From: Papaver somniferum
Taxonomy: Eukaryota; Streptophyta; Magnoliopsida; Ranunculales; Papaveraceae
Length of the DNA stretch: 64,000 nucleotides
Assembly (NCBI RefSeq): GCF_003573695.1
Contig: NC_039358.1
Location: forward strand, 229,847,560 to 229,911,559
Direction of reading: 5' to 3'
The translations under genes were made by a program, and so were the position numbers. The notes beneath the pieces were generated by a model that worked only from the letters and a program-made list of their open reading frames with translations, searched no databases and was not told where the DNA came from. Of the stretch, positions 1 through 10,985 are shown in pieces (position 1 is the first letter of the stretch; every line of letters starts with the position of its first letter).

Positions 1-2250
1 TATTCTAAGGGATCACCATCCTATATCAATGGTATCGTAGAGGATACCATCAAGGATTATAAATGGTGTCTAAGGAAAAGATTTATGCTATCAACCTTCC
101 TATAAATTCTTATGGGATATGTAATCTTATGCGTGTATTCACTTATTCGTGTTAGAACCCACAACTATTCAACTATTTTTGCATACCAGTTGGTAACTGG
201 ATATAATCCTGACATTAGTATTCTTACATGTTTCTGGTTGTGCTACATATGTGCCCTCATGACTCCATATCATACTATGATGGGTCATCAAAATGATTAA
301 GTAGTTATATGTTGGATATGGATTGATAGACACATTTGTGCCTAATTTGTTTCAAATTTTTATAGTGTTGGAACTCAGTTTTGTACTAATAGTGTGTTTT
401 TATGCATGTGTTTTTAAGGATTTTTTGAATAAAACTTTTATGAAAAAATTGGCTCTAAAAAGTGTTAAAATCACCGGGGAAAAGTGTTAAAGGAACCCAC
501 CAAAATGATTCAAGGCACCTCTAGGGTATGTGCTGAAAGAACCGCAGCCGAGGATAAAGATAACCTTTCTCCTTCTTCTTTTCAAAATTCATTTTTGGCG
601 GGAAATAGTAGGAGCATAAAAGCATAATTTGGGATCGAGATTTGGGGATGTTTTACAGAGACTCAATGGCTGAAAATTTTTGGGATCACTTGGTTGGGCT
701 TAACATGCTTGGTATGGGTCTTTGGTTCGATTGAATTTAGATAGATAATTCGAGAGAGGAACACATGGCGGCACGTTCATAGAAGAAGTACTCCACATGA
801 GTTTTGAATAGGTTTAGCGTGTACTGCGTGTGTTTGGAGAACTTATGCCACCATTTGGAGCATGGAGGAGATAAAAAAACAAAAAAGAGAATTTACAGCT
901 GACAGGAGCGTGAAGAAGATGAAAAAGGAAATAATTCTCGAAAATGATACTCTTCTTACTGCGAAGATTTGGAGGAGTTATGGCGAGGGATTTTGGTCAT
1001 GTTGAGTATATAAAAGGATATTGGAGTTGAGATGAGGGGGAGATAGAGAATTGGGGAGAGAACAGTGAGAAAGAATCGAGATTTGAAGAATTTCATGCTA
1101 CTACAAAAGGAAGAACAAGACCCGTCCAAGACAGTCGTAAACAAACTGTTGTCTATTCATTTGTTTTGCGATAATTTTCAGCGATATTCAAAAAATAACT
1201 TCAATACTTCTGTTTTATTGTTCCTTGTAACAATTAGTTTTCAACAAATATAAATGTTCCAAACTGCCGTTTTTATTTATTTTTCTCTCTTTCCATCATT
1301 TGTAAACACTTGAGCAATGAATCAATATTATGAGAGAGTTTACACCATGATGGACTAATTTTCATGCGACTAATGTGACGGAGGGAGCCGTTGATGGAGG
1401 CTTGATTGGTAATTTTATGCTTTGAGTTTCATAATTAATTTTTTTTATTCTCTTTTCATCATTATCATATTGTTTAAAACAAATTTTCTTAAATAGTTGT
1501 CATTGAATTTTATGTTCATGCTTGAGTTAATTCTTTTGATGAATCACGCTTATTATTAACAACTATTATTTGAGGGTTTGACATTTGAGAAAATAAGATA
1601 GTGTATTTCATTATTGAGCGAATCCTTAGCCTTAGTGTTTCAAAATCATTATTATATTATTCAATTTACATTAGTTTAACCAACTATTTCCAAAATCATT
1701 TTTAAACCTAAAATAAAAAAATTTCACAAGTCTTAACGAACCCATTTCTTACTACTGTAAAAATTACATCATAAATTCCGAACAATTTTCATTTTGAAAC
1801 CTTTAGCAGGCGATCTCTTAACCGCTTGAAGATCATATTATTTTGACGCGACAGTCTTTCCGTCATTAGGAGCAGATAAGAAAATAGATTTTCTAAGAGA
1901 ACGATAGGAACTATGTTGGTGTGTTTCCACTTTGTCTCATACTGATTCTTGCGCCCCACAAACGTAATTGAGAAGTGAAAAAGAATTATCAATTTTCTAA
2001 ATGTCCACTGAAATTGCTAAAGTGACAAGATCACACATACCAACTACAAATCTACCTGCAAGGTATAAGAATTTCTCACTAAAGGACATGCAACACAAAC
2101 TAAGGTGTAACAACTACACTTGGTAGAAATGTAGTTGGGATCTTGGCTCCATAAATGAATACGAAAAGAACACCGGGTTTAATCAATGCTCTCTTGGAAA
2201 TTAAGTAGGTGAACAAGGAACAACCTAATTCATATAATTAATGAAATCAT
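1..2250. other. intergenic, no gene recognised
   Basis: I see no coding signature in either strand. Open frames are short and lack recognisable motifs. The segment is AT-rich plant intergenic DNA with scattered homopolymer runs and is probably old repeat sequence flanking the Copia remnant that follows. No target duplication or terminal repeat was found here. Confidence 0.5.
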
Positions 2251-4560
2251 CCTATTGGATTGTCTCTGGTTATTTCCATGAATGAAACTGGAGGATGGTC
2301 TGAAGTTTAATGATTCAAGGGAACAATAAAATCCCAATGCATTATGAGAATATGCACGAGTCAATGAGAATATTATGTGAGAATATGAATGATTATTTTC
2401 GTATCCAGTTGCTCGAAAAAATAGAGCACGATGAGATCAAACGACACTCCTTATTATTTAATTTCACCAAAAATCATATTTGGCCAGCACAATCCAGGTA
2501 GAACTAGGTTATTTGGAACATATGCGGATATTTCGTGTGGTAGTGTTAACCAACAAGTGTGAAAATTGTGAGACATATGCGATAAATATTCTCCTTGTGG
2601 CGTGAGGTTTCTCAGAAAGCCTTGGAATTGTTTACAGATATTTACAAAAGTGTCTGATAGTTTTTTGTTTCCCATATCAAATGACCGTAAACCACGGAGT
2701 AAGTCTTTAATTAGATTGCAATGCTCACTTATGGATTTAAACAACTAGGTGGAGTTGATATACCCGTGTAAGTGATTATTTGATTGTGAAGGGATTCAAA
2801 AAGAACATAAAGTATTGTATCACGCATACTCACAGAGAAAAGTTTATGATTTGGAATTATGGCTATTTATGTCGATGATATGGACATCTTAAGTACTCTT
2901 GATGAAATAAGAGACTTATCCAGGATGCTTGAAATCCAAATTTGAAATGAAAAGTACGTGGAAAGGTTAATCGAACACCGAGATTGTGGTATATTATTCC
3001 ACCAGTGTGCATATGACCAAGGTTATTGTCAAGAAATTTAACAAGGAAAAACATCCTTCTATCACTCCCATGATTAGTTAAGATTCAAATGTAAGTAAAT
3101 GATCATTTCTCATAAAGGAAGATAACGAAGTGTCTGGAGATGAAATTTTCTTATCTAAATAAAATAGACGCATTGTTGTACTTAGTATAATATACTCGAC
3201 CAAATATTTCATCCACAGTGAACTTGTTAGATAGATATAACTCAACGCCGACGCAACGTATTTGGAATTGTACAATGAATATAATCATATACTACCTCCG
3301 TTTCTGGAAAAAAGATACTTTCACTTTTTCATTTTAGCCTTAAAATAGGCCAAATTGGAAAAGTGAAAGTATCTCTTTTCCAGAAACGGAGGGAGTACTT
3401 AAAATGAACCAGCGACATGATTTTGTTTTATCCCCACAAAAACATAAAATAGATTGCTAGTGTAAATATAATTCAAAAGTTGTTGATAATGAAGGAACAA
3501 TAATCTCTCCTACCACGAAAATAGTCAGGGAAGACATGGTAGAATTATTTATCAAGTCACCACTTATATTCACTTTCACAAAGCATGTGATTAATGGATT
3601 TTTAGAAAACCCCTCTGAATGGAACTAAAGGGAGATGCCGACATCGAGGGAGGATCCATGGATATGATGTCGATATACTTTTCTTAGATATGTGAAGTTT
3701 GGTATACTCTTCGATCCAGATTATTTTTTCCCACGGAGTTTTCTTACTCGTCAAGGTTTTTAGCGAGATGACGATAACCACACCAGGTACTGTTAAATGT
3801 TCAAGATCTGAAGATCGCATTGATATTGCTTAATAATATCAGAATCAAATAAATAAACCACGATGGTTTTTCAAGCAAAATCACTTCCATATTCGACTCA
3901 ATGAGGAAAGGATTGCATCTCAATAATTTTCAGCACAAGTCAACTAGTAATAGTGATATCACTATACATATCAATATCAGGTTTTCATCAATCACATACA
4001 AAACATAGAAAAGATATTATGTATGGGTACTGGCCAGGAAAATCGTACTCCTGGACTTTTCGCGTTGTACTATGTTTCCCTTCGCCAAGGTTTTGTCCTA
4101 CTTGGTGTCGCCTTGTCAAGGTTTTAACGGAACGACATATGCGAGTTCAATTCTATTGTAAGTTTTCTTAATTATACTATTTTTCCTTAATTCAGGTTTT
4201 ATCCATCTGTATGTTCTTGTCAAGATTTTAATGAGGCAACTGACTTAGACACAATGGTCATCGAGGAGATAATTAAACTAGATCTAAAGCACTCCGTTTG
4301 AAGCGCCATTTGTGAAGCATTGCCTATGAATCACTATTGCTAGGCCGCACAAGAGGGGTGTTTTAAGGCCTTAACCTATGTGTGTGTCCCATCTATATGT
4401 AACCAGGGCTTACACCCTAGCCTATAGATAGAGGCTTACTCATATATGATACTACATTAATATCTAATTAATAAGATTTCTCTAATCTATATCTTTCCTT
4501 CGACATTCTAAGATTTATTAGTCTTTGATATGCGTATTCATATCCACGGTCACTTATTAT
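2250..4560 (+). pseudogene. decayed Ty1/copia retrotransposon: RT, RNase H end and 3' LTR-like tail
   Basis: The plus strand keeps scraps of a Copia polyprotein broken by many stops and shifts. At about 2720-2745 it reads YGFKQLGG, as in the Copia 'YGLKQ' motif. At 2858-2905 it reads IMAIYVDDMDILSTLDEIR, with the reverse transcriptase YVDD box at 2868-2879, followed by an EMK-like box near 2945. Around 3538-3590 it reads like the end of Copia RNase H (LFIKSPL). After 4040, phrases such as 'caaggttttgtcctacttgg' and 'gtcaaggttttaacg' resemble untranslated or LTR sequence that follows pol in many plant Copia elements. Both ends are uncertain and no target duplication was found. A Stowaway-like MITE sits inside it. 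It is certainly non-functional. Confidence 0.7.
3290..3397. mobile_element. Stowaway-like MITE (108 bp)
   Basis: A near-perfect foldback. The left end TACTACCTCCGTTTCTGG pairs with the right end CCAGAAACGGAGGGAGTA, and the pairing continues inward through the 'gatactttcact' and 'agtgaaagtatc' arms. The ends carry the CTCCCTCCG-type terminal motif and TA borders typical of Tc1/mariner-derived MITEs. It has no coding capacity and lies inside the decayed Copia sequence. Confidence 0.85.
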
Positions 4561-4923
4561 TTTATTTTTTCTATCAATAAAAGTTTGTCTCTGAAAAACT
4601 TCGGACTCAAGTCACTGGCCTTCATCCAATAATTTTACCACTCAGTGTTGATGGCACAAAACAAAACAATATATCATAACACGTTAATCTACAATTAACT
4701 TCAACATACATGCAAATAATATGACTGCATACCCGATTAACAACACCAGACACAACCAAGCCAAAAAAAATAAAAAAAGTAAAAAATCGAGAGGCCATTC
4801 ACCAACTTATCGGGGAAATATGCTTCAAAAAAAAAAAGGAAAAAAAAATGTATTCCAGAATTATGCATAGGCCTATAGATATCCACCACCGACGCACTTT
4901 CCATCTTTGCATCACTATGATAT

Positions 4924-7277
4924 TCAGAATAATAAACCAAAACACATAGTCAAAAGTATGATTATTGGTTGTGACGATGTTTTAGAGCTTTTGCCTGTGC
5001 CTCCAGTGCCAGTATTGCGGGTAGGAATTCTTGATCCAGGGTCAGTATCGTCAGCTTTGCAATTTAACTTTGTTATGCTCGTGCACAAATTTGAATTACC
5101 GTATACACTGTGGGGAAAAAATCGTAAAGAAAATCAAATAATCTAACTAAAAATAAGTAGATAATTAAAATGATCAAGTTAACTTACTACAAGTTCAAGT
5201 CGATATTGTTTGATAACGAAGAAGGTATTGTTCCTGAAAAATCGTTATCTGCCAAATTTGTACGAAAATTCAAATTTAATTAATTATGGTATCTTGTAAC
5301 ACCAAAAGAAAAAAAAGAAAAATGAGCAAGAAAACTTCGAACTTACAGTGTTTTTAGTTTAGGGAATGTACCGAGAAACTCTGGAATTGCTTGCGTCAAA
5401 CTGTTATTGCTTAAGTTTCTGCCATTCGTAACATAAAAATAATTTTAAGAAAAAGTTTGTATCAAAAAATTAATTTTACTGCAGCTAACAATTTTCACGG
5501 AAACTCACATGGTTTCAAGAGCATCCATTCCACTAAAATCTGGTAAGATGCCTGTTAATTCATAGCCACTAAGATACCTGTAAAACAACCATCATATTAA
5601 TTACTTTGGCATCATTAATTCTAGTTATATAGTGTGTGTCAAAAGTGCATGTAAGAAGCTGCAAAAACAAGAAGCAGCTAATAAAAACAAGTGTGTCGAA
5701 AATAATCCTTACAGTGCAGTAACCCGAGGAGAATCAGTATCATAAGTACATTCAATCCATTCCCAATTGTATAGCAGTGAAGGTAAACAAGGATCACCAC
5801 TCCAATATTGAAGTTGAATGTAAGTCGTTTGCAATAAAACCAATGCTTTTACTAATAAACAGATAAACACGAAATTAGAAACTTGCTTTCTATGTAGAAA
5901 AGAAAAGAAAAGATTTGTAGAAAAGAAAAGATTTACCGTCATCTGAATTGGTTCCTTGAACTAATGCATCACCGATAACAAACCCTTCAAGGGCATTGAT
6001 CAGTGGTGGAAGAGTTGAATCATCTGTCGGTTTAAAAGCAATCGTATATGCAGAAGTAATATTAGGAATGTGGACCTCCAGTGCTCGCCCATATGGTGGA
6101 ATCACAGGGCCCTTGGGAACAATAATACTATTGATCAGCTTATTGTCAACACTTATATCCATTGATCGTTTCTGAGTAGAACTTAGTTCGATCACTTCTG
6201 AAAAATATGCATTAAAATGAACAGGATATTTAGGATCTGCAAAACCACTATAAGTAATGTGATTTCTGGTCAGTGTCGACGTTAGTGCTGCCCTTAATAC
6301 CGCCTCAGGAGGTTTATCGTCAGTCTCGACAATAATGGATGGGGAGTTACTTGCAACCGTAATCAAACCAGTTGGTGGTGCAGTTGTGTGCCAAATTCGA
6401 TCGAAACTGTCTTCAGGGAATCTACATGATCAGACTGTTAGTTATTTTACATGGATAGGGAATAAGCTAGTAGCCCCTGCAAATATTGAATGCATAAATG
6501 TGTATGTTCATATACAAACCTTATATCCGTCTTGGTAAAAGCATTTCTTGTCATGAAAAACAATGGATAATTGGAACCAATATTACTGTAAACCTTTGAA
6601 TCCAAACTTCTAACTTCCAGCGCAGATATAAACGGAATGTTACTCGATAGAGTTTGAGCAAGACATATATTTATATTGTTTCCATTGTTCAATGAGTATG
6701 CCACTTCTTTGTATTCAATACCACTCATGGAGGTTTCGATCCGTGCCCAATTGTTTCCATTGAATTGAAGAAGGAAATTCGGTGGGTTTGCCTTCTTGTC
6801 ATAGTTGCCGTAATAGAAAGTGGCTCGAACAAGGACACGCTCAGCGGTAGTAGTATCTTCGATATCTATTGAATAACAGTTCCCTCTCCGAGTTGGGAAT
6901 GCTCTAAGAGTGCTCATGACTTGAGAATCCCAAGTAGTAGTACTTAGACTCGATGGTGCAACTTCGACTTTATGTGTTTCTCCAGATCGTACGTAAGGAT
7001 CGTCCCCGACCCATTCAATCGAATTTGCATCCGTATGAGGTTGTGATGAAGAAGAACCACAATCTATGCTTAAAAAAACTGTAATGTTTACAATAATAAT
7101 GAAATGTCAAAATTCGATGAACAATTAATGCAAGTACAAGAAAAACAGAATGGAAAAATAAGAGAAAATAAAGAACAGTCGATAATTACCTTTTGCAGAT
7201 ACTGGTACGAGGATAAGAAAACATGAGAAATATGAAAAGAGTAAAAGTATACGTAGATCGAAAAGTTGGGTATTCAT
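4924..7277 (-). CDS. malectin-like/LRR receptor-type protein without kinase (gene 1)
   Basis: Eight exons on the minus strand, about 555 aa: 7190-7277, 6520-7078, 5937-6421, 5713-5851, 5509-5577, 5347-5418, 5188-5259 and 4924-5107. Residues 1-29 form a signal peptide (start MNTQLFDLR, hydrophobic core, VSA before the cleavage zone). Exons 2-3 encode a malectin-like ectodomain starting FLSIDCGSSS, with YVRSGETHKV, FYYGNYD and an FPEDSFDRIW box. Exon 4 has the family's YWSGDPC motif. Exons 5-7, at 69-72 nt, are LRR units (ELTGILPDFSG, NLSNNSL, FSGTIPSSLS), followed by YGNSNLC. This is the ectodomain layout of LRR-I type receptor kinases. The protein then stops after a Gly/Ser/Thr-rich spacer and the hydrophobic tail PIIILLTMCFGLLF, with no kinase. 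The exon-7 acceptor reads AC instead of AG at 5260-5261, so the full product may no longer be made. Family assignment is firm; current function is uncertain. Confidence 0.85.
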
Positions 7278-7318
7278 GTTTTTAATCATAAGAAACACAT
7301 AAGTTAGGGATGGAAGCT

Positions 7319-7327
7319 CTTATATAC
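7319..7327 (-). promoter_or_regulatory. TATA box of gene 1
   Basis: On the minus strand TATATAAGA lies about 45 bp upstream of the predicted ATG at 7277. The paralogous copy has TATATAAG in the same place (31593-31601), which supports a real core promoter with a short 5' leader. Confidence 0.6.
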
Positions 7328-7329
7328 AA

Positions 7330-8296
7330 ATTTCATTTGGGTGTTTGGGCTTGGTGTGTAATAACCGAAGTTTTGATTTTTGAATTATTACTAAGGAATA
7401 TATTGACTTGTTTAAATGGTATATACCGAATATCATGAATATGTCAAGCTGTGGATTAATGTTTCCTTAAACGACTGTGATCGATCGTGGGTAACCACCT
7501 CGTACTAGCAAACGTGGGATCAAGTCATGATAAAGAAACTAGCTACGTACCAATTGTAACTTCATACCTTCAAACAGACCTCAAATGATTTTGAGTTGCA
7601 CCAAATTTTTCATAGCTGCTAATAGGGTACTTTGTAATTTGCTTGGATGTATCATTCCAAAAGTGAATGATGTTTTATCTTATGAATTGAAATTTTTTAC
7701 GGATCAAATGACAACCATTTCCAACTGGCAAAGAGACGTGATTGAATTACAGACATCCACATTTTGTATGATGAGATTTAAGAGTTTAATATTAAGATTC
7801 TGATACTGAAAATTCGTTACTTGGTCTTCTTTGAAAGTGGTATGCAATGAGTCTTATTGTGATTAATTCGTGGTGCTCCAGCAACTACAGGTTTTAGTAC
7901 ATGCTTTATCTGTTAAAAAAGTTTAGTAAGATAAAATTAATGAAAGCTTGCAACATATTGGGTGATTTTTAATGTTGTAGAAAAATGATCGTAAAGTTCG
8001 TTCAACTCAGACTTACGAGGGTTCGATTCAAAATTTAAATTCTAATTTAGCTAGCAAATATATACAAGATGATAACAATATGAAAAGCAACCGGAACTCC
8101 GGACTTCACCATTAATCAAAATCAAGTGATACATATATTAATTCTTAACAATTATAGCTCTTTTATGGACTTTATTTCTTTTTCAAAGGTTGGTTTCGAA
8201 AATATTAATTGTAAATTACGAGCATGATGCATCAAAAGTACTAAGACTAAGCATACATCATCAAATAAAATCACAACTAATTAACAAAAATCATAA
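7330..8296. other. upstream flank of gene 1, partly duplicated at 32.4 kb and 34.2 kb
   Basis: No gene is seen. The part at about 7580-7765 matches the upstream flank of the second gene copy: 'gagttgcacca', 'aatttgcttgg' and 'gatgatgttttatc' recur at about 32450-32530, and 'atgacaac' plus 'ggcaaa(g/a)g' recur at about 34180-34250. The block duplication therefore includes promoter-distal sequence, and the LINE at 32572 split it in the second copy. Confidence 0.6.
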
Positions 8297-8305
8297 ATCA
8301 ATTTA

Positions 8306-9459
8306 GAGATATTTTATAAAAGGATCGTATGTTTAATGCGTAATTAAGGTCTGGATCTTAAAACGTGCAGTTGATACATTTGGGTCGTTGACTAACTAGA
8401 GACTGTTAGATGATAGTTAGCTGACTTTTTATATTTGGCCAAACACCCTGACCTTCAGTTGACTGTTCGAAATGGTCAAAAAGGATTTTTATTCTGCTCC
8501 CTAGATTAAGATCCGTTCATTATTGATGATGTGGTAACCGGAAACCAAACTTGAAAGGAACCGGCGAAAATCATCGAAATTTTCTTGTCTTATTCATCTT
8601 AATTGGGTTGTAGAACCTAAAATCTAAGGTACTTGTCCTAAGCTTGTAATCGCTGTGTTCAACACAATCTAAAAGAAGTTGATGTATAAATAGGGCTCCA
8701 GTCAAAAGGCAAACTTGTGCAAAATATAAAAATCTCTGAATTTTCAAAAATGGGGAAAGAGATTGAATTACTATGGGGAAACATATTGAATTACTATCTA
8801 TGATTACTATAAACCATCCATTTATCCTTAATTTGAAGCATTTTGAGCATCAATTTTGAATCTATAAAAACGAAACCATCTCTTTTCATAAGCATTTTGA
8901 GCATCAGTGGAATTATTCTCAGAAACATGTTCATCACCGTCACAACTTACTTGGTTATTTACTCTTCTACAAGATACTTCTGCCTCATCATATCATAATC
9001 ATCAGTTGGTCACCATCTGGGAGAAAGAAATTGAACCTGAGTTGTTATTGAAAGAACTCATTTTATTATTACAATAAAGTTCTTCTTGGAAAGTATTAGT
9101 AATTTTAATATCGTTGGTGTATTGGAAAGTATCGAGAAAGAAGAAGATGGGAATGTCGAGGGATTTGAAGGAGGAATCTTGCGATAATTTGTAGTGTTGT
9201 TTCCAGAATCGGGCTCACATTATTTGAATTTTTTGAATGCACGACATGTGTTTGAAAATGTTTCTGAACAAACCTATTTGTGTTTCAAAAATGGGTTAAG
9301 CTATAGTGTCATTTAACTACTTCACAAGGGCACTTTAGTAAAAACTTCAAAGGTCGAACTAGCCTATGGTCGGTCTACGACCCAAATGCATCAACTGCAT
9401 GTTTTACGACTCAAAACTTAATTAGACAATAAATGTAAGATCCTTTTACAAAATATCTC
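8306..9459. mobile_element. Mutator-like non-autonomous element with 9-bp target duplication
   Basis: The element is 1154 bp. Its left end GAGATATTTTATAAAAGGAT pairs with the complement of its right end (GAGATATTTTGTAAAAGGAT). The inverted repeats run for about 90-100 bp and include 'gcagttgatacatttgggtc' on the left and the closely matching right arm near 9375-9400. The 9-bp ATCAATTTA flanks both sides (8297-8305 and 9460-9468). Long inverted repeats beginning with G plus a 9-bp duplication are the Mutator hallmark. No transposase reading frame is visible inside. Confidence 0.85.
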
Positions 9460-9473
9460 ATCAATTTAAATAA

Positions 9474-10704
9474 GGTTAATTTTCATTTCCTCCCCTCCCA
9501 AGATCGCTAATTAGCGTTTCCTCCTCAAATAGATTAAAATTAGCGTTTCCTCCCATCGCTACTTTTTCCATCCAGAAATCCGTTAGTTGAGCCAGCACCT
9601 ATGCACGCGTGGCAGAAAAACTTTCTATTGGCAAACTACCCTAAATGCAATCATCTTCTTCGATTAAAAGCCAGAGATATCAACTTTATCCATCGATTCC
9701 TCCTCCTTCCTCACCACCTCCAAATTAAAACAAAAATTAAGTTGGCAGCAAATCATTGAAACCCCCATCACCAATCGAACATGACCCAAACAAAATTCGA
9801 ACTTGACCCGATCAATTGATGTGGGAACCAAAATGAAGATGGTGACGATTGCGAGTGTAGGAGAAGAATTAAGTGGCTGAAGTAATTTGTGACAGTGGTG
9901 GTTCTTCTCATACTGATGATGGTGGTGATTGTATTGGGAGATTTGGGGGTTTCTGGTGAGAATCGTGATGGAGAGAAAATGGGAAACAAAATGGGGTATT
10001 GGCTCAGATCTGGTAATGAGTCTGAATTGTTGGTCCGAAACAACAGAAGCACCGATACATGATTTAGGGCATCGATCGATTGTTCGAGGCAGTGGAATAA
10101 GGTTGGGAGAGATAGGAAAAATGATGTTGTTGTTGCAGCAATTGAAGATGTCATTTCAATGTGTAGCCATGTAAACTGCATTATCAACCATAATAAATGA
10201 AACATATTTGGGGATTTTTCATCCCATCCAAAATTGGATTTAAGGGTATTTGTTTTTGAGAATTAAAGAGCAGTTGACAGTGAAGAATGTTGGGTAGTAT
10301 GTGGTTGTGGTCGATTGAGGCAGGGTTGGTCTTGCTAGTGCCCTAAAACAACAATTGTGGGATTTCAATTGGGGATACTTAAGATAGTGAAGGTTCAATC
10401 AGTGGTGGTTGTATACAGATAGTAGACGAGAATGAAGATGGAATTGAGAGTGAGGGAACGAAATGGAAATTGAGGTTGGAAGAACTGATGCTAATGGTCT
10501 GGTTTATTTCAGCAAAGAATACGAGGATATTTAGGAGATTTTATTTTACACGCGTATATTTTTTCCACCTGTGTACTCTTACTGACTCAACTAACCGGGT
10601 TCTGGATGGAAAATGTTACGACGGGAGGAAACACTAATTTCAATCTATTTGGGGAGGAAACGCTAATTAGCGATCTTGAGAGGGGAGGAAACGTAAAATA
10701 GCCC
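9474..10704. mobile_element. non-autonomous TIR element, about 1.23 kb
   Basis: Terminal inverted repeats of about 120 bp. The left arm (9474-9600) contains 'gatcgctaattagcgtttcc' and 'ttttccatccagaa'; the right arm (10575-10704) holds their complements, 'ggaaacgctaattagcgatc' and 'ttctggatggaaaa'. The outer ends read GGTTAATTTTC and, complemented, GGGCTATTTTAC. The interior has weak open frames on both strands without recognisable domains. I could not identify a target duplication, so superfamily is unassigned; the long arms suggest Mutator-like. It begins only 14 bp after the previous element. Confidence 0.75.
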
Positions 10705-10799
10705 ACATAATTGCAAAAAGTCATAAAGAATCAATTATAGTTACTAAACAATTATGAAATAAGGCTTCCTTCGTTATACCAGTTGATAAAGATAGTCAT

Positions 10800-10985
10800 G
10801 ACATGTATATTTAAGAATTAGGGTTGTATTCGATGTGTTGAGGAGATACAATAAAGTTGTTCTTATATACAGGAAAAAGAGAAATAAAAGGAAACAAAAT
10901 AATGTTAATACACAATATATATGTCAAGGAAACAATATACATAATCGAATATTATCTCAAAGAAATAGGAAAATATCGTTTAACA
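10800..10985 (-). repeat. putative 3' LTR of the Copia fragment
   Basis: Begins with TGTTAAACG just downstream of a polypurine tract and contains TGTATATAAGAAC, a plausible LTR TATA box. The distal end near 'gaatacaaccctaa' is uncertain because no second LTR is present in the window. Confidence 0.45.

Noticed and set aside
1065..1253. 62-codon frame near 1.1 kb as a small gene
   Set aside because: No motif, no homologous copy in the window, and typical of chance frames in AT-rich DNA.
4700..4924. kinase domain downstream of gene 1
   Set aside because: No protein kinase motifs occur downstream of either malectin/LRR copy, and both have stops at matching places.
9768..10205. 145-codon minus-strand frame in the TIR element
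   Set aside because: No motif, the reading is Ser/Leu/Phe-rich, and an overlapping open frame exists on the other strand; likely chance.
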